Below are positions 34,385-45,878 of a stretch of 64,000 bases of DNA, piece by piece. Source of the DNA: Castor canadensis (lineage: Eukaryota > Chordata > Mammalia > Rodentia > Castoridae); the NCBI RefSeq assembly GCF_047511655.1, contig NC_133390.1, forward strand, positions 91,829,583 through 91,893,582, read 5' to 3'. Positions within the stretch are counted from its first letter, which is position 1, and each line of letters starts with the position of its first letter. Below the pieces are notes generated by a model. It worked only from the letters and a program-made list of their open reading frames with translations. It made no database searches and was not told where the DNA came from. The position numbers and the translations under genes were made by a program.

Positions 34385-35425
34385 TAAATGTTTTAATCAC
34401 TTCACTCTTTAGCTGAAAAACCTTAAGTGCTTCCACATGCCATTGTCTAAATATTGTCTAAGTTTCTCCATGGTCAGCCTCCAACCTCTCTTTCCAATAC
34501 AAATTTATCTTCAGTTAGGATAATTTGTGTAACAAGTGACCAAAATCCCAACTCAAACTGGCCTGAACAGAAGAAAACTTCTTTTCTTATATAACTGGGA
34601 GGACAGAAATAGAGTATCATGTTAGTCAGCTTCCTGTGACAAATACCTGAGGTAATCAACTTAAAAGAGAGAAAAGTTTATTCTGACTCACAGTTTCAGA
34701 GGTTACAGTTGAGTGATTTGGCCCTGTTGCCTTGGGCCTGTAACAGCATAGTGCATCATGGCAGGAGCACATGGCAGAGGAGGCTTGTGCATCTCATAGT
34801 GGTTGAGAAGCAAAGAGAATGACAGGAACAGGCCAGGGTCCCAAAGTCCCCTTCAAGTGCAGACTTCTCAATAACCTTACCTCCTTTCACTGGACTCCAG
34901 TCCTAGAGGTCCTACCACCTCCCAATAGTGCCACAGATTGAGGACTAAGGCTTCGACATATGAGCCTTTGGGGGGACATTAGTGTTCAAACCATAGCAGA
35001 TAGGCTTTGAGGTGGTCCTGGTTCCATGTCACTAGGTCTTGGTGTCTTTCTCTCTCTCTCCCCTGCTCTGAAGCATTTTATACTCCAGCAAAATGAAAAT
35101 ACAAATCCTTGCTTTTCACATTTTGTCTATGGAACACCGTTCTTACCATTTCTACCTATTCTTCAAGGCCCATATCTTCCATGGTCCATCTCTGTTTTTC
35201 CCAGCAAAGAACCTCTTCCTCTTTCTCTGTAATCCATGTACTTTACACTGGTGTTTTCAGGTCTTGCCATGCCCAAGCCTGTTAAATAGTCATCTTATAT
35301 CTGTCCCTTGGTTACTATAATAAAATAAGTTCCTTGAGGGCTGAGCCAAATTCAGCTCCTCTATATCCTCATTTCCAGATTAATGCTTTGTACATAAGCA
35401 CTCAATAAATGAGCCAATAAACCAA
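34385..35425 (+). mobile_element. L2 3' end, sense, split by an LTR
   Basis: The left piece (about 34385-34619) shows the decayed L2 3' coding end ('gctgaaaaaccttaagtgct', 'tccacatgccattgtctaaa'). The right piece (34999-35425) shows 'tcttcaaggcccatatcttc', 'ataagttccttgagggctga' and the end 'gcactcaataaatgagccaa'. An antisense MaLR LTR at 34620-34998 separates them, so the L2 is older than that insertion. Confidence 0.65.
34620..34998 (-). mobile_element. ERVL-MaLR LTR (MLT1/ORR1-like), antisense
   Basis: On the complement it starts 'tgctatggtttgaacactaa', continues with 'tgtccccccaaaggctcata' and 'cactattgggaggtggtagg', carries 'cagaataaac' (polyA signal region) and ends 'caggaagctgactaaca'. 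It is about 379 bp with TG...CA ends. No internal viral sequence adjoins it, so it is a solitary LTR. Confidence 0.8.
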
Positions 35426-35429
35426 TCAA

Positions 35430-36465
35430 TAAATCATCTTGTGCGAAAAATTTGCAGTTATTTGTTCCAATACACCATTTTCTCCCTCTTTAGTGGTATT
35501 CAAAGCCTACCACAGATAAGATACACTTTTATTTTAGTTAAATGTGAAATTTTCCTCAAATCATAAAAGATCTCCTTTTATTAAAAAAAATAATTTTCAC
35601 AAAAATCTCCTAAAATTTGGATTGAAAACATCAGGGGGCATTCAGATTTGGAGAAGTTTTCTACAAATATACAACTCTGAAAAGAAGAGATATTTCAAAG
35701 TCTTAAACATCCTCGGACTAGGAGAAGCCTTGTGGGGTTGGTGATGTTCCTGTGTTCTCGCACGCTGTATTTATCAAAGTGAGACGCCAGTCCAAAGAAC
35801 AGCCATCTCTTGACATCCATCGCTCACTGTCTAAACCCATCCAGAGGCCTAAAGTAAACTTGCTCTAAATTTGCCTTTCCAGAAGTAGAATCTGAAAGAA
35901 GCCTTCAAGAGAATGCAGCGTAAGGAAAATTACACGGTAAAGTGACCACCTCTCTATCCCATAATACCCTTTAATATGTCCAATTAGCCAGACGAACCCA
36001 CGCTGTTCAAATCTAAGCACTGATTTCTAACAGCGAAGAGGTCAGCAAAGGGTCAGTAGCAGGAATCCATCTGTGTGCAATGCGGGGGAGAATGAAAATA
36101 AGCTTGGTGTGGGACAAGATGAATTGCCTAACACTAGGATTCATCCAATCACTCATTCTAAAATATTTAATAAGTGTTGATTGGGTTCTAGGACTGTATT
36201 AGTAAGAGCTTCAAGCTTCTTTTGGACCAGCAGGAAAAGTCAACTCTTCCTTTCCCAAAGCCATCTCCTCATTCATGGCCCACTAGCACAAGACCTCATG
36301 AATAGACGGAGCTCAGGTGAGGAACTTCTGCTCAAAGACACAGTGCAGATGTGGTGAGGCTATGACAGGCCTGCTGGCCACACATCATGAATCACTAAAT
36401 GAGAAGGGGTATTTACCTTTTCACACCTTGTGAAAAAGGCTGTGAAAACATTATCACTGGATTTC
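35430..36465. other. Mostly unique sequence
   Basis: No gene. 'cactcattctaaaatattta' at about 36151 may be a small antisense L2 3' end. The rest is unassigned. Confidence 0.35.
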
Positions 36466-36469
36466 CAGT

Positions 36470-38530
36470 ATAGTATATAAAAAGCTTGGAGTTGCCATTC
36501 CATCCAAACAAGTAAAAACCTGAACAAAGAGTTGAAAAATCAACAATTCTCATGTTTGTCAGAGAAGTGAGGTCATAAGCAAACTACTGCTCCCAAAATT
36601 GGAGAGACGGGCACGTGAATACAGAGAATCACAACTTACTAGCAGCCTATGGCAGACCTTCAGCTGGAATCGGTGCTAGGGTAAGAAATTCGTAATTGAC
36701 CGTTGCTGGAAGCTCAGTGTGGACAAGTCTGAAAGATAAAAATCCCAGGGGCACCTACAGGGAGGCTTCCACACTTCTGAGAGTTTTACATCCAGGAGCT
36801 CAACCTGGTTCTCTCAGTGACTATCAGAGAATAGTATTTCCAGAAAAGGGAGGAGAAAAGAGCTATTTTAAGTACACCTAAGCATTCTGTTCTTAAAAAT
36901 CTGTCCCCAGAAGAAACTAATGAGACCCTGCCTTCTGACCTAGCTGGGATAAGGGATATGTCCAACTCCAGCTCCCTCTAGTCATCCTATTTCTCTTGAA
37001 AGGAAGGGAAAAAACAAAACAACTGAAAAGCCCTTGTGAAATTCACAGTCCAGCAACACAAGCTCACTAATAGACTGAGACCTGATCATAGAATTACAAA
37101 AAACGTTCCCTACACCTACACCTTATCCCCACATTACAAAAGGCCTACTTATAACAGGTCTAGGACGTCAAAACTACAAAGCATACAAAAAGGCAAAAAA
37201 CACAGTTTGAAGATATTTACAAAGTAAATATTACATATGGTAGGATTGTTGGAATTATCAGACCAGGAATTTAAAACAACTAGGACTAACATGAGAAGGG
37301 ATCTAATGGACACAGTAGACAGCACAAAAGAAAAGATGGACCATGTAAGAGAAGCAGTAATGCTAAAAAAGAACCAAAAAGAAATGCTAGAGATCAAAAA
37401 CAATGTAATACAAATGAAGACTGCTTTTAGTGAACTTATTAGTAGACTGTATATAGCTGAGGGAAGAATCTCTGAGCTTGAGACTATCTCAGAACAACTC
37501 AGACCAAACCAAAAGGCAAAGAAAAAATACAAAGCAAAAAATAAATAAATAAAATATCCAAGAACTCTGAGAACACTGCTAAAGCTATATCATACACATA
37601 ATGGGATTCCTAAAAGGAAACAAGAAAAAGAAACTGAGCAAATACTTTTAAAAATAATGAGTGACAATTCCTTCAAACTAATGTCAGACACCAAACCACA
37701 GATCAGAAAGCTTAAAAAAATAGCAAGGACAAATACAAAAAAAATGTATACCTAGGTATATCATATTCCAACTATAAAAAAAATCAAAGCTAAAGGAAAA
37801 CATACTAAATGAAGCCAGAGTTAACAAAATAGGAAAAACAAAAAAACCTTTCCTATACATGATAAGAATTATATCTGACTTTTCCTCAGAAAAGCATAAA
37901 GGAAAATATCTTAAATACTGAAAGAAAAAACATGGAAAATATACCAATATAAACCATAACATAAGCTACAAAGCACTAACAAATATAAAAGAAGAGAAAT
38001 CATACAATGTCTGTTCTCAATGAAATTAAACTAGACATCCAAACAATGGAATATTATTCAGCACTAAAAAGAAATGAGCTATCAAGCCATAAAAACACAC
38101 AGGGGAAACTTAAATGCATATTATGTGCAAAAACCTATCCAAAAAGGCTACGTACATGGTTATGATTCAAACTACACAGCATTATGGAAAAGCCAGGACT
38201 ATGGAGACACTTCTAAGGTCAGTGGTTAACAGGCAGAAGGAGTGAATAAGTGGGGCACAGAAGATTTTTAGGGCAGCAAAACTATTCTGTATGGCACTAC
38301 AATGGTGGAGACAAGTCATCATATATTTGTCTAAACCCATAGAACCCAACAACACCAAGAGTGAGCCCTAACGTAAACCAGTCTTTGTGTGCTAATGGTG
38401 TGTCAATGTAGTTTCATCATTTGTAACAAATGTTTATTAGTCCGGTAGGAAATATGGATAATGGAGGAGGACATTAAGATGTGGGAATAAACAGGGTATG
38501 AGAGATCCCTGTCAAATTTGCTTCTCTAAA
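36470..38530 (+). mobile_element. HAL1 (half-L1) retrotransposon, sense, near full length
   Basis: HAL1 elements carry L1-like ORF1 but no ORF2. Here a 5' region ('acctgaacaaagagttgaaa', 'gttgctggaagctcagtgtg', 'tgactatcagagaatagtat') leads into an ORF1 remnant, then the 3' end ('ggaatattattcagcactaa', 'gatttttagggcagcaaaac', 'caagagtgagccctaacgta', 'gtaacaaatgtttattagtc'). About 2.06 kb is present. The 3' terminus runs into a (TG)n tract. Confidence 0.85.
37237..37548 (+). pseudogene. HAL1 ORF1 coiled-coil segment (remnant)
   Basis: An open stretch of 103 codons inside the HAL1. It contains 'ELSDQEFKTTRTNMRRDLMD', then 'KKNQKEMLEIKNNVIQMKTA' and 'ELISRLYIAEGRISELET', with heptad-like spacing of hydrophobic residues typical of the L1/HAL1 ORF1p trimeric coiled coil. 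The following RNA-binding part is broken by stops after 37548, with an A-rich remnant to about 38030. L1-family ORF1p is an RNA-binding chaperone that coats the element RNA; this copy cannot make the full protein. Confidence 0.75.
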
Positions 38531-38534
38531 ATTA

Positions 38535-38539
<5 letters not shown>

Positions 38540-38573
<34 letters not shown>
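38540..38573. repeat. (TG)n microsatellite
   Basis: About 16 perfect TG units directly at the 3' end of the HAL1 element. Confidence 0.95.
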
Positions 38574-38574
<1 letters not shown>

Positions 38575-38744
38575 CTTGTGGCAACTGAAGCCTCACTGTT
38601 GAAGGAGGGTCTGATCAGTCTTTTGACTATACTGAGCCATGATGACTGCACTAGCACAAAATTTTGGCACTCTCCATGGAAAAGTGGCGTAGAAAGGCAC
38701 CAGCAACTATTGATGAAGATATATCATCAATTCAAACACCAGTT

Positions 38745-38751
38745 ACACACA

Positions 38752-38783
<32 letters not shown>
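38745..38783. repeat. (AC)n microsatellite
   Basis: About 19 AC units with one CT interruption near the left end, about 170 bp from the (TG)n tract on the same strand, so the two tracts are complementary. Confidence 0.95.
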
Positions 38784-38785
<2 letters not shown>

Positions 38786-38789
38786 GTTA

Positions 38790-38960
38790 AACCATCATCC
38801 ATTCATTTCATTCGTGAATTGATTCATTCATCCAACACACATTTCTTAAGGACCTTACACTTGCCATATTCTCTGCCTCTGCAGAGCTGCAGTCAGGGAG
38901 ACATACATATAGGAGAGCACATAGTAGATAAGTGCTGAGATGGAAATAAGCATGAGTTGG
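38790..38960 (-). mobile_element. L2-like 3' end, antisense
   Basis: 'ttgattcattcatccaacac' followed by 'acatttcttaaggaccttac' and 'gcagtcagggagacatacat' is the antisense L2 3' end, degraded. Confidence 0.5.
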
Positions 38961-39194
38961 GGGGCAGAGAGCTGAAATGACACATTCTGCCTATAGTGTC
39001 AGAGAAGGCTCAGCAAAGGAGCCTAGGATCTATGAAGCATGCAAACCTCAGAGACATTCCATCCTAAAGCTATTCCCAGGCCTGCAAGTAAACGTAAGTG
39101 TGAGCAGAAATGTGAGGAGTTGCACTGTAAATATAGGAAGAGCTGGAAAAGGACAGGCCAAACCATAGGATGAAGACAACCAACCCAAGCTGTT

Positions 39195-39231
39195 AAAAAA
39201 AAAAGTTTTTTTTTTTTTTTTTTTTTTTTTT
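39195..39231. repeat. A10-G-T26 homopolymer hairpin
   Basis: Ten A, one G, then 26 T form a potential self-complementary structure. No SINE body could be identified on either side. Confidence 0.95.
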
Positions 39232-39234
39232 GAG

Positions 39235-40220
39235 AATAACTTCTTCCTTGGGACCCTTCTTTTCTCTTCAGTTCCCTATTGTTTGTAAGTAAACATTCAC
39301 CTGCTATTTTACAGTATGCTTGGTTAATTGGCAACCAGCTGCCTCTCAGAAATAATGATGTTTAAGTGTAAATGTTTTTCTACCCCCATCTTATCACTGA
39401 GGAAAAAAACTGAGTGGAAGAACTATGTTCTTAAAATAGATAGCTCTTTTAAGAAATAAAATCAGCAATGTTTTAATATAAAGTGCTGACAATTCTATTT
39501 CTTTTAAGGTGTCAGCTTAAGGTAGATAAAGACTATATGCTCACGATCATATGTTTTACAAGCAACAGGACCAGTTCCAAATTGAGTAATCACTTTTCAG
39601 TCAAATTAAAAAACTGCTTTGTGAATGGCCTCTCTTGAGAGTGTTTTTATTTAAAATTTTCATGGCCCTTGGAACTTTCCAGACTCTTCAATAGAAAAGT
39701 TCCATTGTGTGAGAGCTGGAGATATGAGTCACTTGGATGCCGCCTCCCTGCTCAGCAGATTCACCAGACTGAGAGTACTCTGCAGAGGTCATGCCCATGG
39801 GATTGGAGACAGGCATGAGTAAGGCCTCCATGACGGAAAGGAAGAAAAACAAAACCTCTCAGGTTACAGGGCAGCCCAGAGAGATAGGGAGATCACTAAA
39901 GCAAAGGAACCCAATCTATGGAGGGTAGGATAGGCATAGGCTTACCAAGAGAACTGTACTTCACAAAGTCCCTATCACGCGGGTTCATGTTAACAAGTCA
40001 AATTCTTTCATCCAGAAAACATCAAGACTATGATATAGGTATAAAAATACAGTAACTTAAAGATATAGCAGATTAAAGCCCAAAGAAATTCAATGGTGTT
40101 CTTATAGTTTCTAAGAACTTGATAATATAATTGCACAGTAAACATTTCCAGAATGGAGGAAATTTTCCTACAGATAGTTTTGATTTGAGGCATTTTTCTG
40201 AACTTGATAGGGGGCAACAA
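39235..40220. other. Unique AT-rich sequence
   Basis: No gene or repeat was recognised. Confidence 0.4.
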
Positions 40221-40231
40221 GAAATGCACTG

Positions 40232-40413
40232 TAGGGCTGTGGATGAAACACAGTGATAGAGTACTTGACTAGCAAGGCTGGACTCCATCTCCAGCACCAG
40301 AAAAAAAGACATGGGTAGGGAGAGAAGGAGAGAAAGAGGAAGGGAGGGTGGGAGGGAGGGAGGAAGGAAGGAAGGAAGCAGGGAGGGAAGGACGAAGGGA
40401 CGGAGGAAGGAAG
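40232..40413 (+). repeat. ID-type SINE with a GGAA/GGGA tail, sense
   Basis: The ID (40232-40300) reads 'gtagggctgtggatgaaaca', 'tagagtacttgactagcaag' and 'ctccatctccagcacc'. The tail (about 40300-40413) is a long GGGA/GGAA tract. A 13-bp near-duplication 'gaaatgc(ac/tt)tgta' at 40221-40233 and 40414-40426 indicates that the purine tract lies within the insertion. Confidence 0.85.
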
Positions 40414-40429
40414 GAAATGCTTTGTAAGG

Positions 40430-41535
40430 GAGTATATGTACGCATTCCTTCCTAGTTATCATAAAAATCATAACGAAAGTTCAAGTCATTTTTATGGATG
40501 AGGAAGACAAGGCCTGAGGGACTGCAGCTTCCCCCACTCCATGCTCCATTTTCATATGTAAGTACCAATGCATAAGAAAAAGTCAAAGTTTAGGCTCAAT
40601 TCCTATGACTCAGACTGTCTCCAGCTCAAAATAAAATAATGAGAAATAAGAAAAATAAAATTTCTACTTTTTTTCCAAAGATAGGAAATATTCTTACAAG
40701 TAGTGGCAGTGTCTATCAGCCTTGGATTTGTCTTTATGAGTTTATCTACTTTCACAGGCTGTCACTGTCTTTGATGAGTTCCATTCATCCACTACTGGCT
40801 ATATAAAGTCAATTCTTCTTTCAGTGACTGTAATGGTGGCCAGTAGCTCTGGCTTTCCAGGAATTGTTCCATATTCAATGCATCCATATCTTTCTTAGCT
40901 TTCTAAATTCACTAGTTACACTGGAAAGTACATTTCTTCTCAAAAAATCTCTCTGAGGTTGCAGCATGGTACATTTTATAGCACTACAAAGAGAGAGCAG
41001 GAATATAAGCCAGGAGGAAAACAACCAGAACTCTGGCATAATTCTTTAAGCCCACATGCATATTCACATAGGCCCACCTCCTATTGCAGGTCAATGTTTG
41101 TGTTCTTAGTTTGACCCATTTGCAGTTCCTGACACCTCTTCCAGGCCTCGGCATCCATAAGACCCCATGTCTGGTTTTACCCCATGAAGGCTGTCACCCT
41201 CTACTCATCTGGTATCCCTAGCAAGTGCCTCATTTCTTCTCACTCAGCTTCCTTATTGCTCCCTTCCTGCCACAGATTTCCAGCTACCAGACCTTTGTTA
41301 CTACTGCTTCTTATGTACCCTTGGGTAAGAGGAATGACCACGCTCCTAAACATGAGGGTCCCATAGATGTAGGATTACAGGGAGCAGTTAATTACTTTTG
41401 AACTGAGTCACTGAATTTTTATTTTGTTTTAAAAGCTAGCACCATTTATTAGGATCATTACTTTATATAATAAATGATATCTTTACAGGTTCTGGGATTT
41501 CTTAAATAAATTGTATTTTAATTTTAAAAGATTAA
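40430..41535. other. Unique sequence, nothing recognised
   Basis: 'gatgaggaagacaaggcctg' near 40496 may be a tiny MIR remnant. The rest is unassigned. Confidence 0.35.
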
Positions 41536-41539
41536 GACT

Positions 41540-42060
41540 TATCTTTTGTGGAGTTGGGAGGAAATCTTGTTACAGAGTAAAAGTACACACTACAGGATTG
41601 AGCATGGGCTCTCAAGAGAAGTTACCTCTCCCCTGCCCCAGGTTTTTGGACAGTTCATTTTAGGCAAACTTTAATGGAGTGCAAGATTTTCCATAAGTTA
41701 AGATAGGAATTCCAGGAATGAGGTTTGCTCCCCATTTCTATCCTTCTGTGGGGCTTTCAGACGTATCATGGAGTCAGATGCATTATGGAAGCCTCCAATT
41801 TTGCAAAGCTGATGATATGGAGCTGCCATTCTATTGAAACAAAGGACAATTAACATATTTTGCGTCAGCCATCTTGTTACAAGCCGGTTTGGGATGGTCT
41901 TGTTTTTTTACTGTTTTCGTTGTCACCTGATGTCCTGCTATAATGGAGCTCTGTAGTTGCTTTGCTGTGTACCCTAAGAATGTAGGAACCAGGCTAGATT
42001 AGATAAGGGAGCTTTTGTTGTCATCCAAATGGTGAGCAATGTGGGCAATATTACCTTAAA
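41540..42060. other. Unassigned, possibly LTR- or DNA-repeat-derived
   Basis: The segment has an LTR-like feel ('cagccatcttgttacaagcc', 'ggtttgggatggtcttgttt', 'accaggctagattagataag') but I cannot name a family. It has no coding potential. Confidence 0.25.
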
Positions 42061-42598
42061 AAAGAATTTAGACATTTAGTTCTAGAGGAAGAAGAATCAT
42101 TATACATCACAGGACAAAGCATAGAAAGGAATCCAGCCTGAGACAAAGACAAATGAAGATATTTATGCTCTTATGTGATGATGGGGCCATTAAACAGCAT
42201 GGGCACATTGGTACCCCTCTATCATAGGGCCAGGCCCATGGATCTGGCCTCTTCTTTGTAGATCTAAAGACCTTGGTAGTTACTAGCTCTAGATAACGCA
42301 AACATACCAAGCCTAAAGTATACAAAAGAAAGTTAGTTCATATCACTGAAAATATAACATATTCCAAAATAACATAATGGCAATATGCTGAGAAGGGTTG
42401 AAGGATGCATTTTGAAGAAGTTAGTGGAACTGGAAACCTGGGCTTCTTACAAATGCCGGTCGACATGCCACAGTGTGAATGGAGACTGCTGGAACATGTC
42501 AACATTTTTCCCTGAACACTGTGTCCACTGTTGTGGGTTTTTTAGATCCTATAATAGCTGGCATGGCACTTACAGCCCCTTTCTAGATTCTAGCTCTA

Positions 42599-42601
<3 letters not shown>

Positions 42602-42633
<32 letters not shown>
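42602..42633. repeat. (CT)n microsatellite
   Basis: About 16 uninterrupted CT units. No SINE is attached. Confidence 0.95.
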
Positions 42634-42634
<1 letters not shown>

Positions 42635-42862
42635 TTTTTATAATTACCAATTACTCCACTATTTTATTAAAGATGTCAAAAATTAACCTTTTTCTTTTTA
42701 CTGTTAAGATCAGTTGAGGCTCCTCAGAGTTACTTTGAGGGACTTATGAGGAGCCTCTTGGATCCTTCAGCATTTTTTCTCTACCATGACATTATCTTGA
42801 TATTTAAATTTAGCTTACCATAAAACTTAACATTTTCCTTTGTTTTCTTATTTCTCCTCAGT

Positions 42863-43776
42863 TGTGGAGTGAGCTTTTTCTTGCTCCTGTTACTACTGAA
42901 CCTAACCTACTGGGGGCAATGGGAAAATGCAGAAAGGACAAACAATAGACAAACATGCATAAAGCTGGGGCCAGGTTTGTTGGGCACTAGGATGGAGACA
43001 CACAACAGCCTCATTGCTTCTTATCTCTATTAATCTCTTTACTCTGCTTCTTTTCTCTATCTTTATTCTTTAAAACCTTGCTTCTAAAGTCTTCTGTTCT
43101 GTTCTTTAAAGTCTTTTTCCTTAGACTCGCTCTGTCCCATGTTTTCTCTTAGCTTTTCTTTAGCATAATCTCTTTTTAAAGTCTTTGCCCTCAGATTTGC
43201 ACTGTCCCATCAGACTTGCACCATCCCATGTTCTCTCTTTAGCTTTCTTAAAGTCTTGGTGCTCAGACTTGCAAACAAACAACAGCAGCCAAGTCTAAAA
43301 ACTGCATTAGCATAACTCTTAAAGTCTTGGTCTTAGACTCTCACTGTCCCATGTTCTCTTTAGCTTTTCTTTAGCTTAGCTTTTCTAAAGCCTATGTATA
43401 AAGTTCTCGATGCAGAAAGCTGCTCTGGTGGAGACACACCAGCCAGCAGCAGTGGCAGTCAATCAAAATCTCCCATCAAAATTCTCTCGTCCTCCTTCAG
43501 CGAGTCTTTTACATCCACTGGTAAACAAGGAGGTGGAGCAACAGTTCTCAGGGAGGGGCGTGACATTGTAACAGGAGAAACCTGCGTTCCTACTTCTCTG
43601 AATGTAAACAACTTAGGAAAAGCAGCTGTGCTACATCTTGCCTTCTTGCTTTCTTCTGCGGCTGGGACCATGCCAAACACAGCCTGTAGGTTACTGGGCA
43701 CAACTGTGCATAAGTCAAGTCCTCAAAGGCTTCTCATAATCCACTCCCCACATAGTTGGATGAAAATTTTGTCACA
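42863..43776 (-). mobile_element. Probable solitary retroviral LTR (ERVK/IAP-like guess), antisense
   Basis: Terminal sequences TGTGGAGTG...TTTTGTCACA give TG...CA ends on the complement. On the complement, a U3-like stretch with CpG sites leads to a TATA-like 'ctttatacatagg' (43389-43401), a repeat-bearing region with four ~70-bp units, a polyA signal AATAAA (complement of 43062-43067) and a ~180-bp U5-like stretch. This is LTR architecture of about 914 bp. No gag, pol or env sequence adjoins it. No target-site duplication could be confirmed, so ends and class are uncertain. Confidence 0.55.
43108..43387 (-). repeat. Four ~70-bp tandem repeats within the LTR
   Basis: Units start with 'aaagtctt' at 43108, 43178, 43250 and 43321, with a partial start 'aaagcct' at 43387 (periods 70, 72, 71 and 66 bp). 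Shared blocks include 'cactgtcccat' and 'gttctctttagctttctt'. The third unit has a diverged centre. Confidence 0.85.
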
Positions 43777-43852
43777 GGCCTTCATTTGAGAAAACTGCCT
43801 TAAAGTCTAGAGTTCACATACCTAATTTAAGAACCAACTCAAAGATCTGGGC

Positions 43853-43974
43853 ATGGTGGCTCACATCTATAATAACAGCAACTTGGAAGGTTAAGGCAGG
43901 AAGATCACAAGTTTAAGATCAGCCTGGGCTACATATGAAGGCTCCCTCTCAAAAAAAAAAGAGCTGGGTAAGTA
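43853..43974 (+). repeat. B1-type SINE, sense
   Basis: 'tctgggcatggtggctcaca' begins the 7SL-derived body, followed by 'taaggcaggaagatcacaag' and 'cagcctgggctacatatgaa', then a 10-A tail. Confidence 0.88.
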
Positions 43975-44640
43975 CAAATCACTGAATCTACATGCAGGGC
44001 AAAGATTAGATAAGAAGAGAAAGAAATCGGCCTTGGATGCAAAATTTAGGGGATATCAAAACATTTGGCAATCATTTTAATGAAATAAAATGAATGAAAC
44101 ACCCATCCATTTTATACAACATATCAAATTTTTAAATAAGGACAGGATTGATATTATACTGGTTTGCTTGTATGAATGCACTTACAGCGAGGACACTAGC
44201 AATCTGGGAGCACATATCCTGAAAAAGTTCACAGTCATGAAATGCTACACTGGCTGGACATAGGGCCTTAGCGTGGTCCACCAGTACATGAATGTCAAGT
44301 GTGCCCATTGAAGTCTTCTCAAAGCCTCTCTGAGAGATACAGGTAGACTGGCCAAGTTTTCTTTGCAAAGGGAATTGATGTATTCATGCAGAATGAAATG
44401 AATGAAAAACTCAGGTTTGAAAATTTCCTAAGGAAGTACAAAGAGCTACTCCTTCAGCACATGCCATAGGGGTTAAATTGAAAGGATATCTTCTTCTTGG
44501 GGATAAAAGGTCAAACCTGTGTGTTCCGCCTAGGGACTCTTTCTGGATGTCAGCAAGAAGAGTCAATGTTTTTTTTAAAAGATGCAATATGTCTATGTCT
44601 CCTGGTATGTCACTCTGAAAAGTCACCCTCTTTGTGGTCT
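43975..44640. other. Unique sequence, nothing recognised
   Basis: Short minus-strand frames only. No family was recognised. Confidence 0.4.
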
Positions 44641-44642
44641 AA

Positions 44643-44835
44643 TAAAAATTACTCACATTTATTGAGCACTCCCAATGCTGAGTACTTTACATACATTATC
44701 TCATTTTGTGTTGGTAACAATCTTTGACTTTTCTCATGATAAAGAAAGCAAGGCTCATAGTGGTAGAGCTGGAACTTGACCCTAGGCAGTCTGATTCCAA
44801 AGCCTATCTGCTTAACTACTCATTATACTGCCTCT
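44643..44835 (-). repeat. MIR SINE, antisense, near complete
   Basis: 'catttattgagcactcccaa' followed by 'gagtactttacatacattat', 'ctcattttgtgttggtaaca', 'agcaaggctcatagtggtag' and 'cttaactactcattatactg' is the antisense MIR from its 3' end through the core. Confidence 0.85.
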
Positions 44836-44839
44836 CGAG

Positions 44840-45870
44840 AGTCAAAACAGGTAGGAAGCTTTCCATCCCAGCATCACATGGATGGAAAGGCATCTGGAGA
44901 ATATGCAGCCTTTCAATCCCCTCAGACATTTCAAATTAAAGCCTTGGATCAGGCAAAAGTGCCAACGAGCTGTAGAGCCAGCAGCTTGACACTAAAAGAC
45001 AATAATCTAACACTGAAGGACAAAGGGAATTAGCACAAAGATGCTATTGAAGACATCACCTACTATGCTGACACACAGTCCTTACCAAGATTGTTGCTCT
45101 TGATGTTAAGAAAAGCTTTATTCTCTAAAAATTACTTCGTTTGTAAACTGAATTCTGTCTTAACCTATTTTATTTCCATCATTGTTATGACTGCTAGAAA
45201 TTTTTAAGACAAATTTATAGCCCCACATCCAGAAACTCTACAAGACCATATGCCTGCAATATGCTTTTTTATATATGGTGACCAGTCCTGACTTTATTAC
45301 TTTGTTCCCCATATTCTAATTAGTCTTGATTTCCACAGCTATTTATTTATCTTATCCTTTCCTTCATTTATTACACTGTCTCTATTCTCTTGTGTGATCA
45401 GTTTCCAAATGAGTGACTGAGTAATAAACAATAAGTTGTCTTTTGTATGAAGTGGAAGAGACTCATGACACTCATTCAAATTCCTAAATCCCAACTGGAG
45501 AAAAGTCCAAAATTGGTCATGTGAACTACCCTGGGGAGCCTGCCAACAAAGAGAAAGAACTTTGGAGGACTGGGTTTCCACTGATGATGGCAGAAAAGAC
45601 TCAAACTTTAGACTTCTGCTAACATGACCCAGACATTCATGAGTCCATCCTCTGGTCCCATAAGTCATGATCATATTCTTGGAATGTTGGGCTATGTTGT
45701 TGTATTGGTTTTCTTTACTGGTTTATAATATATAGTTCCAAATCGTAATTAAGCTTTCAGTTACAAAATTTATCCCATGTCTATGAATTATTAAGTGATT
45801 TCACTTTTGGGGGCTTCCTAAATGCTCTCAAAGCCACCCCTGTTCAATCTATACAACTCTTTGTTGTTGA
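44840..45870. other. Unique sequence, nothing recognised
   Basis: No repeat family or gene. A 111-codon minus-strand frame at 45339-45674 has no recognised motif. Confidence 0.35.
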
Positions 45871-45878
45871 TGCAATAG

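Noticed and set aside
40073..40471. 132-codon minus-strand frame with Pro/Ser/Leu repeats
   Set aside because: The low-complexity part is the translation of a GGAA/GGGA tract at the end of an ID SINE.
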